From Branchipolynoe longqiensis (Eukaryota > Annelida > Polychaeta > Phyllodocida > Polynoidae): a stretch of 64,000 nucleotides of DNA. Below are positions 45,040 through 55,377 of the stretch, in pieces; position 1 is the stretch's first letter, and each line of letters begins with the position of its first letter. The translations under genes and the position numbers were made by a program. The stretch spans positions 44,540,793-44,604,792 of the forward strand of contig CM059196.1 of NCBI GenBank assembly GCA_030323885.1, in the 5' to 3' direction. A model generated the notes under the pieces. The model had not been told where the DNA came from, searched no databases, and worked only from the letters and a program-made list of their open reading frames with translations.

Positions 45040-46298
45040 CTAACAGGTGTTCACTGTATGATTGCCAGAACAAAGTGAGTTGCAGATCCTAAGTTTTCAC
45101 CTCTATATATCAGGGATGAAAGATCTCCGGGATTCCGCGGATTTCCGGGATTTTTCAATCCTGCAGCACCAACGTGTAGATCTATATGTAGATCTATGCG
45201 CAGACACCGCACCAATATCAGTGTATACTACTAATAAATGCTCCAAACGCCACAGCACTATCAGCGTATACTACTAATAATGCTTCAAACATCGCAGCAC
45301 TATCAGTGTATACTACTAATAATGCTTCAAACGGCGCAGCACTATCAGCGTATACCAATATATATGAAACCTGACTTCCTGGAATTTTCCGCGATTCCCT
45401 GACAGTGACAATGCTAAACCTATGGGAGAATATCAGCATTTCCGCTTTTTTTCCCGGAGATCACTTTCATCCCTGATATATACTCTGGGTTTCCTTGGAT
45501 ATTATTTTTGACATTTGATATGATTGCTTGGAGACATGAATGTGTCCTCACTACCAGACCTAGCAACCCAGATGCATAATCCCAGGATCACAGATTTGAG
45601 ATGAGTGGTTATGGCAACGCATTCAATTTTGTTTACATTACTTTAGCAACATCAGTTTTGAATTGTCAGAAACACTCTATGTTGTGAGTTCATTCATTTC
45701 AGCAGATTTGTTTGGCAGTTTAATAAAGAACAATAGATAGGAATTATATCCTAGTCTATGAATTACTGATGATATTATATAACATGCACAGATATATCTG
45801 GGTTCTCTAATTCTTTGAGATTGTCCACTAGCAGTTTGGAGACCAACTTTGAATTGTTTAATTTCTTTGTTTATAAATTTCAGCAAATAATTTGCAGCAA
45901 GGTATTTGAGTTCTTTTGAAAGTACCAGACCATTATCTCTAGAATATGAGTTTACCCAGTCTATCTATTTATATTACTTAGAAGCCCAATCTAGTCAGTA
46001 GATAGAAGTAACTCTATGTATGAGAATTACTTATGTTATTATATGTAGCCAAAATGAATTTTATCTGGGTTCTCTAAATTTTTAGTTTGTTAACTATACG
46101 ATGACTTTGGATTTGTTAATTTATTTGCTTATCAGCATATTTTACAAATTAAAGAGATATTTAATAAGCTCTATGTTGTGAGTTGTTAACCCAGTTCTTC
46201 ATTTCTTATTTATACTATTTGGCAACCCAAGTAAGTCAGTGGATGTGAGGTAACCAATTGTTATGAATTACTCATGTTATTACATAACATGCACAATT
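45040..46298 (-). repeat. Ngaro split repeat A2 (carries a MITE)
   Basis: Matches A1 (61764-62658) from CTAACAGGTGTTCACTGTAT to ACATAACATGCACAATT. Without the 365-bp insertion its length (894 bp) equals that of A1 (895 bp). Its outer edge has the inverted repeat CATGTTAT-TAC-ATAACATG. Confidence 0.85.
45111..45475. mobile_element. hAT-like MITE, 365 bp, inside A2
   Basis: The ends CAGGGATGAAAGATCTCCGG and (inverted) CAGGGATGAAAGTGATCTCC differ only by a 2-base TG indel. The empty site is preserved in A1 (CTCTATATATACTATGGG), so the insertion and its ATATAT flanks are demonstrable; slippage in the AT run hides the exact duplication length. CAGGG termini suggest hAT. The interior has four copies of a roughly 48-bp unit (CAGTGTATACTACTAATAAT, GCTTCAAAC). 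Confidence 0.85.
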
Positions 46299-46517
46299 CA
46301 TAACAAAAGACTGGACTGGGAATACATTTATAATTTATTTACATCTCCAAGATCATTCGTAGCAGTATAGGTTCGTACAATCATTCTTTTGTAAGTATAC
46401 GTAAGTATTATACCACATGTCAGTATTATTCATATCTATAAATACACACAGGCTAGTTTCTTTATACACACTCAAAGTTCCTGGTTCGACTGAACCGAAT
46501 ACCTCTAACACTCAGCC
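46299..46517 (-). repeat. Ngaro split repeat B1
   Basis: Directly adjoins A2 on one side and, on the other, lies 17 bp from the end of the recombinase frame. It matches B2. Confidence 0.85.
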
Positions 46518-46534
46518 AAAATGCGTAGCGAGTG

Positions 46535-47510
46535 TTAGAGGTGCAGCACTAAAAACATTTTTAGGAACGTAATTGAATATGCTGAAGAGCGCCATCTCCC
46601 TATCTCGCGGACATCATTGATAGATGCACCCGCCTCCGGGCAAGCCCTGGCCACATCTCTTCTTAGACTATGAAGAGTGACGGCCTCAGGATTAGGGTGT
46701 CCGGATTTAATAAGAGCAAGTCTTATTGCTGCTAACAGAGTTGGGCCTGATAGAGGAGTGCCGGAGGGAAGCAGGAACGCAGGACCTTCAGGGATAACTC
46801 GCGTAGACCCGACATACTTGCGCCAGGCTTTCAAGGGACAGCAAGTCGCGCCAGGAATCGCTGCTATCTTCAAAACATACAGGCCTGCTGCTCCACCTGA
46901 GGTTTTAGTTGTTCGAACCCGGATCAGAAGCGTGTGTCTGCTTTCACGTATATCCGCCCCAATGAGCGCGTGGCCCGGATCGTCGTCTCGACCGGAAAAC
47001 AACAAGTTACATTGCCTTAATAACGTGAAGTAACGTATTAGAGTTGCAGCAATTAATACATTTGCTAAGCTACCGGCAGATTTAAAGTAGTGAACTACAT
47101 TTATGATATCATCTACAGACAAAGGTAGTGCCTTAATCGGACTATTCGTTGACAATCTACACACTCCTTTCTTCAAATTAACAGGGTATGACTCAAACGC
47201 TTGTACGTCAGCACCACACATAGAAACCCAGGTCTTTGCTCCACTAACATAGTTATTAAGAGCTCCTGGAGTTTTTAATTGACCATATAGCTCTGCTACA
47301 TACGCCATTACATCATATATTTGTGGCTCAGTAGGATTAACTTGATATTTCGCACAATACTTCAGGTATGCCCTAACATGGTACAGTGTATTCTTCCAAG
47401 TTCCTGCAGACAGTCCTGCTTTAAACAGATCTAGTACTTGTTGATGATGGTCAGCAGGTAGATCTGGGAAGGTAGAGCCAAATAATACTATCTTCCCAGA
47501 TCTACAGATT
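46535..47510 (-). CDS. Tyrosine recombinase of the Ngaro-type element
   Basis: Integrates the circular DNA copy of the element by site-specific strand exchange. From the first ATG (47308) 257 codons are read, but the frame is open upstream to a TAA near 47511 and that part is clearly protein (DLFKAGLSAGTWKNTLYHVRA, a SAM-like core-binding helix pair), so translation probably starts earlier or by coupling to the overlapping RT frame. Numbered from that ATG, catalytic residues are all visible: Arg98 (TLLRQCNLL), Lys135 (RTTKTSG), His213 and Arg216 (LHSLRRD), Trp239 (GRWRSS) and nucleophile Tyr244. No internal stop. The preceding RT frame ends in TAG at about 47502, one base out of phase. Intact-looking, although its partner proteins are broken. 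Confidence 0.85.
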
Positions 47511-47791
47511 TAAGTCAAACACGGTTATATCATGGGAAACTCGGACCCTTGCAAGCTTGAGTTCGCTACAAAGAGATGTTGCGGTGATGGTTGCCTTACC
47601 ATTAAAGTGTTGCCTACTCAGAGCATCGGCCAGGACAAGGTCTGCATCAGCTTTATATCGTATTTGCACTTCACATCTGTGATCTGCTGCAAAACGCCAA
47701 ATCTCACGCGCACAGGCACAAAGGACAGGGTCTCTACCAGCACCCGGGGAGAGCACTTCTTGTGATGCCATATTGTCAGTATTAATAATAA
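47505..47791 (-). pseudogene. Ngaro RNase H, C-terminal fragment after the gypsy insertion
   Basis: Resumes on the minus strand just after the gypsy LTR with IIINTDNMASQEV (the RNase H beta-strand Asp-Asn motif), then REIWRFAADHRCEV and DADLVLADALSRQHF (the final catalytic Asp region). This is the direct continuation of the frame broken at 58325. The domain would degrade the RNA template in reverse transcription. The gypsy element sits in the loop between two catalytic strands, so neither half can be active. Confidence 0.85.
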
Positions 47792-48136
47792 TGTAATGGC
47801 CCATGACCCTCCGACTCCCATTCTCACGGTCACTCACGGAAGAACACCAAGATTCAATTAGAGTACACTTCAACTTGGTTTATTGAACCATCTGCTCTGC
47901 GCGGCATCAGTAGTTGTGTGACTCGCCCCCTGACTCGCCAGATCCCACATCGACTCTATAGGTGTGTGTGTGGGGGGGGGGGGGGTCAGCCACACGCAGT
48001 AGAGGTCAGCCCAGTTGGGGTCTGACCGGTGGCTACCCATGCCGCCACCTGGCGCAGTGTATGGGTACTGCGCTGGTGTACGGCGTAGTCTCCGCTGCTA
48101 CCGTGTGGTAGTAGAGCTCATGTTCAGACTACTACA
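47792..48136 (-). repeat. 3' LTR of the gypsy element
   Basis: On the minus strand TGTAGTAGTCTGAACATGAG ... GGGCCATTACA, with AATAAACC as a polyadenylation signal. It differs from the 5' LTR at about 16 of 331 positions (hand count, about 5 percent) plus a 14- versus 26-base poly-G run. Confidence 0.9.
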
Positions 48137-48149
48137 CTGCCCCCCCTAG
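48137..48149 (-). other. Polypurine tract
   Basis: Minus-strand CTAGGGGGGCAG immediately precedes the 3' LTR; this is the RNase H-resistant primer for plus-strand DNA synthesis. Confidence 0.8.
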
Positions 48150-49426
48150 ACTCTCACCGGTTGCAGGATGCAAACCGATGAGAATCAAGAAATGATAGAA
48201 GTCAACATGAGAACTAACTTGAAAGGGAGAGAAGCCTTACAAAGCTATGTATCCTTATGTGCAATTCCTAGACCTGCCTGCAGCGAATAGCGATATGAGT
48301 CTAGCTAGCTGCAAGGCAAACATGTCATTAATCTAGGTGAAGAAGGAGACTTTAAATGTGCCGCACAAAAACGACCTCTCCCAGCTTCTATGTAGTTGGT
48401 GTATAGAATGTTTTTTGCTGGGAGAGAATTGTCCATACCCCACAAGTGGAACCCCCTCGACAGAAGGCAGCAAGGAACTGCTCAGTCCGCCCCCCACCGC
48501 CCCCCATCTCAGGAGAACCATTAGCGGGGCGCTCTTCCTTCTGCGCGGAGCGGCTCCTCTTAGAGCTTCCTCAGTCTGTCCTCCTCCTGCCTGCGCCACC
48601 TGTCCAGTAGATCACAGACGGTATTACGCCGCGGACACATCACGCAGCCACACCCAGGACCCGCCACGCCCGGCGACCCGCTCCGGTGCAGAATGCATGA
48701 AAGTAGAAGGGTGGTGTTACTTATAACAACGCAGATACAACGCAGATACAACGTTCGGCATTCAATACATTTCATAAGAAGCACTGGGCGCCAGCAAGAA
48801 CCCGGCCTCCTACAAAGTAAATCACACCCATGTGCATCCTCAACTGATATAACAGGAGCCGATGCACACGCTGTCTTTCATGCTCTGCCAGAAGCGCTTA
48901 CAATAGTAGTAATTCTAAATTAAAGAATGCAGTTTAAAACAAGAGCCAGGGCGACACTGCATATGAAAATATCTTAGTGTGAAATGTACAGTGTCAACCC
49001 ACCAACTCCCACACCATTGACCACCTCGTCCCACTGAATAAATTTAGACGATCATGTTTCCTAATATTGTGGAAAAAGGAAGTCAAAACGGGGTGAAAGT
49101 TGAGGAATATAAGGAAATAATTAATTTAATATGTATATAAAAAAAAATTATTCCGACTCCTACTGCAGAAAAATAAGCAGAACACAAGAAGCTAGGGGGA
49201 AACTGAGCTCTTCACCACAACATATCATATCAACAATCGCACTGCAATGAAAAAGAATCATATGTAGAATAAAGCAGCACGACATGCTAATTACATCGTG
49301 GCTATCAATGTAAAAAAAAACACATATTAAATATATATCATATTCACAAACATGCATATATACAAGGCGGTATCCACCTTCAGGGAGATGAACTGTCAGA
49401 ATTTTTTTTTTTTTTATATATTGTTA

Positions 49427-49457
<31 letters not shown>

Positions 49458-49480
49458 ACAAAATTAATAACCGCCGCAGG
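48150..49480 (-). other. 3' non-coding region of the gypsy element
   Basis: Short frames on both strands without recognisable domains; AT microsatellite at 49430-49458. An 88-codon minus frame at 48333-48599 is not supported. Confidence 0.4.
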
Positions 49481-49504
49481 GGTGCTGGTCTTTCAATTAC
49501 CCCT

Positions 49505-49800
49505 GCGTGACACCCAAAATCCCTCGGACAGGGCCCGCACCGCTACCTATGCTAGCAGTCAGTCAATGCTAGCCTTAACTGCCACCTGTCATCTGATTGT
49601 CACGTTCAATCCAGAATCCCTCGGACGAGAGAGAGCAACAGCTAACCGCGTTACCAGTCAACCATCGTTCACCACCCCGTCACCTGTCATCTGAATTTTC
49701 CGACGAGACGTCCAAAATCCCTCGAGCAGGAGAGAGCAACGCCTAACTGCGCGAGCAGCTAGTCATCGCTCACCTTCCCGCCACTTGTCATCTGAACATC
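49505..49800. repeat. Three degenerate tandem units of about 95 bp
   Basis: Each unit has AAATCCCTCGGAC or a variant, GAGAGAGCAAC, GTCAGTCAATGC or GTCATCGCTCACC, and CCACCTGTCATCTGA. Located in the 3' part of the gypsy element. Confidence 0.7.
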
Positions 49801-49822
49801 GTCGTCTACATCAAGTGGGGCA

Positions 49823-50658
49823 CTAGCCACGCGACTGAGCAGGGTCCGATGCGCCGTACTGCGGGACAGTGTCACGCAGTACGGAAGCCTTTGCTTTCCG
49901 CACCGCAGTCCGCACCTGCGCCTCCGATAGTGCTACAGACACTGTGGAAGGGGCAGGAGGCCTAGGCTGCTTACCGCCCACAACCGGGGTAGATACGCCC
50001 GGGTCTACGTCCATCGCACCCCCAGAACCTCCCCCTGCTGTCCGCCCGCTGTCATGAGGTGCCAGAACCAGCTGCCCAGAGGCGCTAGTCCCTACTTCCC
50101 CAGAGCTCACGAGCCTATTCGCAAGAGGTCGGCCAGCAACCACGGCTGGTGGCGCCACCTGGCGTGAACCAGGCGAACCACCGCCGAGAGACTGGGCCAT
50201 CCTCCCTTCAGCTGGGCTAAGAGAGAATGGACCCGTACGGGATGAACACGCTGACCCGACCGTCATCGCCTGAGCGGCCTGCCACGCTCGAAAGCGTGCC
50301 AGCTCGTCAGAACTAACCATAGTCTGATCAGCCCCATCCCTAGAGGACTCACGCTGCAGCATCACCGGCACCTCAGGAGAGCGCAGCGACAGGCTAGCAA
50401 CTCCTAATGGAGACACCAACCCGACATCCGCACCTCTCTGAGGGCCCTTGGACACCGTTGCGATGGAGACATTGCTAAGGCAACAGTCCCACTTCCTATA
50501 GGTCTAATCATGCCTAAACATGATATCTCCCCGCTGTCACGACCCTCAACCTCTGCGAAGAGAAGATCGAGGGAAGTGTCAGCCTCGGCATCCCGTAAAG
50601 GGGAGCCGGGCGAAGCTAACTCACCATCGGCCATGATAGAAACACGACGAACTGCCAA
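49823..50658 (-). pseudogene. Unidentified frame-shifted ORF downstream of gypsy pol
   Basis: Two overlapping minus frames read as one broken protein: an acidic start (DGELASPGSPLRDAEADTSLD, 50658-50404) and, after a frameshift near 50455, a 210-codon part rich in Gly, Ala, Ser and Pro (ARFRAWQAAQAM, then AQVRTAVRKAKASVL near its end). It occupies the position where some LTR elements carry an extra (env or antisense-free accessory) gene, but I see no signal peptide, furin-like site or membrane helix. Its composition is more Gag-like. It could also be the start of a separate inserted element. No family is recognised. Confidence 0.4.
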
Positions 50659-50879
50659 GGCAGCTCAGCCGTGTCTCCCTCACCACCGACGATTGCCGCT
50701 GTGTCCGGCCTGTGCGCCTAAACGCACAGACAAACACAGACGTGGCCGGCCTTGCAATACTCAATGTACAAGAGGACACAACCAAACAACAATACAGAGT
50801 ATGCGGAGATGGGAGAAATGTCGAGAAACAAAAACACCCACCTCGTCTGCCGGCAGCCGCTAGAGTGACTGGCTCCACG

Positions 50880-51650
50880 TGCTCGACTGCAGAACCGCAG
50901 AGTCCCGCCGGCGTACCAACCAGAGAGCGCCTACCTCACCCGCGAAACACCAGGTTCGCCACCGGTACAACTAGCGTGACCTACATAGGAACCAACCAAA
51001 CCACCCGACGGCGGTATTCCCCGGCCTCCGCAGTTCCGGTGACGTCACCGCACCACGTGATCACGGAGAATCCCCAACCGCAGAATATATGGGTGACCTA
51101 GTTAGCTCTACCACACGGCCCGCCCGCCAGCTAGTGCACAATACCGAGCCACCCCCGGCAACAGATCCCCGCCACTCACGCAGTACCTAACCACAACAAC
51201 AACCCGTACTGCGTAGTGTCAGCAACCCACTCGCCCGGTTACACGCACATGCTATAAGTGACCCAGTTACGCCCAACTGAACAGTATAACCAGTAACGCA
51301 CCCATGCCCACAGCAAACATAAACACTCCCGCAGTAACAGCAGCTAGCACGCAGTACGCCCCGTCAACTATAACCAACGCATCAGACAAGAAATAGCAGA
51401 TAATAAACACACAGCTTAGGCAGAGGCATTACGCAGAACAGTAGTAACTGCGCCCATTCATTGGCGCCCCCGGGGCCCCCGGTCTTTCCCCACTACCCTC
51501 AAATAACTGCGTAGCAAAGTTTAACTGAACATATGTACTGCGTTACTCGTTGTGTGACAGGGATTGGAGTACCTCATGTACCCCCAACCCCTGGAGACCA
51601 GACAACACCAGGGTGGAGCAGCCTAATAACCGCTACCCCACCCAGACCAG
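50880..51650 (-). other. Gypsy interior between pol and the downstream ORF
   Basis: Non-coding by eye. Rich in GCGTACTG/CAGTACGC-type words that also recur elsewhere in this element and in its LTRs. Confidence 0.35.
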
Positions 51651-53975
51651 TTATCTGCGTCGTAATGCTAAACGCTCAGATCGCCGCACAGGCGGTGCAT
51701 CCGAGCCCACATCAGACCCCTGTCTAACTGGTACAAAGTCGATGTCACTCCCCGAGCTACTGCATACAGAAACAACACTATCGGCCTCAGACACTGATCT
51801 AGAACGATGCCAACGTTTATTTTTCCGTTTATCAGGCCTATGACGCTTAGGGCGCATAGCCTCCCCCGCAGTAACTGGAAGCCCAGGCACTTTCTTCCGA
51901 CTGAACGCATCTATAGTGCCAGCCTCCACCCTCGCAGGTGCGGGTCCGTCCCCTAGATGTGCATCCAGCCAGGAGGATGGTCCAGCGTTTCTAGACATCT
52001 GCTCGGTGTAAAGCTTAAGACGTCTAACGTTAGATTTACGGTATTTCCCATCCTTGCCCTTCATAATAACTGTGGTGTCAGAGACAACTTCTGTTATAGT
52101 AAAGGGACCATCCCACTTCTTCGCGAGCTTGACCCGAGCTAGCGGCGCATGATACCGCACTACCCGATCTCCCACCTTGAACTGGCACCACGCAGCAGGC
52201 CCGTAGTCAGATTTCTGACGAACCGCTGCCCGACCCAAAGCATCGCGAACTGCGCTATACGCGTGGTGAAAGCAATGCTCCAACCATCTTACAAACACGA
52301 TCTCACAAGGTCGGCCCACTTGACGATTCACCACCCCAAACTGCAAATCAGCTGCCAGTCGGAGCTCCTCCCCAAATAGTAACCTGTTAGGAGACACACC
52401 CGTAGATGCATGCTCCGTACAGTTATATGCGTGTGCCACAAACTTGACCTGTAAATCCCAATCATCTTGAAAGTCATTCACGGTACAAGCCAACGCAGAT
52501 ATCAGCGTCTTATTAAAGTGCTCTACCATACCATCCGACTGTGGACAGTATGGGTTCATACGCGTTTTCTTAACGCCCAACAAGCGCAACATGGACTGAA
52601 ACAGTGTGGACTCAAATTTCCGTCCCTGATCCAAATGGATCCGCATTGGGGCACCGAATATCAATACCCAGTTATCCACCAACGCCTGCGCTGCAGTGGG
52701 TGCAGTGTGATCTTTTAAGGGGTACACTTGCACGTACTTAGTGTAATAGTCTCGGACCACCATCATCACCACATTACCCCTCGACGTCATGTTAAACCCA
52801 GACACAAAGTCACACGCTAGACGGCGCCACCGGTGCCCAGACAATTCCTGAGTCAACGGTAGCTTAGCAATCCCCTCACCAGGCTTAACCACCTGACACT
52901 TATGGCAAGTGCGTACCCACCGCCTAATATCAGAAGTCATGCCAGGCCAATAGAACCGCCAAGCCAAATGTTTGGTGCAGCGAACACGCCCAAAGTGCGT
53001 AGCTGTAGAATGCCCATGACAAAACAACAACACATCATCGCGCAACGCAAATGGCACCACGATCTGCAGGCGACTGCGTAGGTCCTCACCCACTACCTTC
53101 CACCTGCAGAGCACACCTTCACGCAGTTCCAGCAGATCCCATTGATTTATAATCTTACGAGTCTCTGCATTCTCCACCGCCAGCTCGTCACGCAAAGGTT
53201 TGGAGCGGCCTCCCTCCAACCACTTGATCACACGCAGTATGGAGGGATCTTGGCGCTGCGCCAGGCGAACCTCCGATAACGTCCAAAGTTCATCATCATC
53301 TATATCTGCCAGACGCATCGCAGAGATTGCTGCGAGCACACAATTATGCGCACCACAGTCCGTGCAATCACCCCGGCCGCACTTACGAACCGGGATTCTA
53401 CTCAGACTATCTGCGTTCATATGGTCCACTCCCTTCCTGTACACAATATGCTCATTCGTCACACCATATTCAGATAAAGTGGCCAACCAACATCCCATCA
53501 TCCCCTCCGCCTCCTTGAAATTCAACAACCAACAAAGAGAATGATGATCCGTCCGGATAATAAAATCCGACCCTATCAAGAAATGTTTCCACTTCCTGCT
53601 ATACACGACGATAGCCATCAACTCACGCTTCGTCGTGCAATAATTCCGCTGCGCTTTATTAAGTTTATTACTCGCAAAAGACAATGGGACCTGCACCCTA
53701 TCCTGAATCTGACTCAACACGCCCGAGATTGCAAACCCTGACGCATCAGTGTCCAGAATGAACTGCCCCACAGCCCGCGGATATCGCAGCACTGGGGTCT
53801 GAGTAAAGGCATGTTTCAAGCCCAGAAATGCCGCCTCCTGAGTGTCGCCCCACACAAATTTGATTTTCCTCGCGGTAACGACTAAGTCCTGCAGAGGAAC
53901 AGCCAACCGCGCAAAATCAGCAATGAAATCGCGGTAATATGACACAAACCCAAGGAATGATCTCACTTCCTTCAT
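51651..53975 (-). pseudogene. Gypsy pol: RNase H and integrase (pol C-terminal part)
   Basis: The longest surviving frame (774 codons). Residues 1-40 are the RT connection (VRSFLGFVSYYRDF). RNase H spans about 70-190 with acidic residues Asp77 (LDTDAS), Glu118 (KREL), Asp143 (RTDHH) and Asp189 (NADSLSR). The integrase zinc domain lies at about 320-360 with His322, His327, Cys357 and Cys360. The catalytic core at about 385-490 has Asp389 (ACDF), Asp449 (HLDQG) and Glu485 (VEHFN), an exact D-D-35-E spacing. A GPF-like C-terminal domain (WDGPFTITEV, 621-630) and a basic Ser-rich tail follow. The enzymes look intact, but a TGA just upstream (at 53988) cuts them off from RT. Confidence 0.9.
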
Positions 53976-55377
53976 ATCCTCAGGCCTGGGTCACCCCGCA
54001 ATTGCAGAGAGCTTTTCCAGGTCTGCCTTAATCCCCTTCGCAGAAACAATGTGCCCCAGGTACTGCGTCTCACGCTTAAAAAGCCTACACTTTGAAGCCT
54101 TGAGTCTCAGCCCATAGGAACGCAAATGATCAAACACTGCTTGAAGCCGATCTTGACATTCGGTCAGTGTTCGACCAAAGACAATGATATCATCCAAATA
54201 CACCAGGCAGATCTTCCACTGAAGACCAGCCAGCATATCCGTCATCATCTTTTCGAACGTGGCTGGAGCATTACACAACCCAAACGGCATCACGTTCCAC
54301 TCGAACAAGCCTAGGTGAGTACTAAAAGCAGTCTTAGCAATATCATCCGGATCCATCGCCACCTGATGATAACCAGATTGCAGATCCAGAGTGCAAAACC
54401 ACTCATTCCCCCCTCAAACTCTCGAGCGACTCATCTATGCGCGGTAACGGGTAAGCATTCTTCCGCGTCACAGTATTGAGTTTTTTATAGTCAATGCAAA
54501 AACAGATCGAACCATCTTTCTTCTTGACTAAATGGACAGATGAACTCCACGGTGAATCACTACTCCTAATCACCCCACTATCTAAGAGCTTATGCAGCTC
54601 CGCCTCAAGTGCCTCTTTCTTAGAATGCACAAACCGCCGATAGGGAATCCTAAAAGTAGCAGACTCACCGACATCTATGCCATGCTTCACCACCTCAGTC
54701 CAGCCTAACGTTTCACCAGGCACCGCGAAAACCTGAATATTCCTACCCAGAAATTCCACAACCTGAGAGTGATCCGACTCATCAACCACCTCACACCCCA
54801 TAGCCAAAGGCATAAGATTGGCAGGCAAGCTCCCATCGAGGGCCCCAGATACCACAGAAGGCGCCCCGCACTCTTCCGTAGTACCAAAAGTAACCGCACC
54901 GGCTACCTCCCCCAACGCAGCAACGCCCACTTCCTCTCTACTACTCCCAACACTAGAGGGGCAATCCAACTGCGCCGCCCCCGCGACACACAGCTCAGGC
55001 CAACCACTACCCCAATTACCATGTAACTGTGAACAGCTGACCGCACAACACCGCCCCGCGCTAACCCCGTCCACTGGGTCAACTACGGCAACAGCTGACT
55101 CAGCGACCTCGTCACCGCGAGCAATGTTCACACCGGATTGTTTATTCAACACCGCCTTAGCGTATTCACAATGAACATTACCAAAGTCAGTAGCTTCACT
55201 TAACAACCCGATAGTCGTACCCCCGAGAGTAACTGCCACCGCCACCATGTCGAGGATCCCGTGGCACGGTATACGCAGCCACCTCCACCTCAAACTCACT
55301 CTCCGACCCATCTGATAGCCGAATAGCCTCCACCGCAGTCGACCGCCCAGTACGCAGTGCCTTGGTGCAGTAATCAT
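53976..55377 (-). pseudogene. Gypsy pol: protease region and reverse transcriptase, broken
   Basis: The frame at 55377-54403 ends in RT fingers (SGVIRSSDSPWSSS, VHLVKKKDG, CIDYKKLN, YPLPRIDESLESLRG) and then shifts at a run of G (plus strand near 54410). RT continues in another frame (54402-53991) with LDLQSGYHQV, MPFGLCNAPATFEK and catalytic YLDD, and stops at TGA (53988) where the family has Trp. N-terminal to RT, VAVTLGGTTIGLLSEATDFG may be the remains of an aspartic protease: a LxDTGA-like motif would be expected here, but TDFG is what I see, so the active site is either mutated or misread. Two lesions mean no active Gag-Pol. Confidence 0.8.

Noticed and set aside
50510..51101. Plus-strand ORFs opposite the gypsy 3' region
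   Set aside because: Antisense shadows of a GC-rich element; no recognisable domain, and inconsistent with the element's strand.
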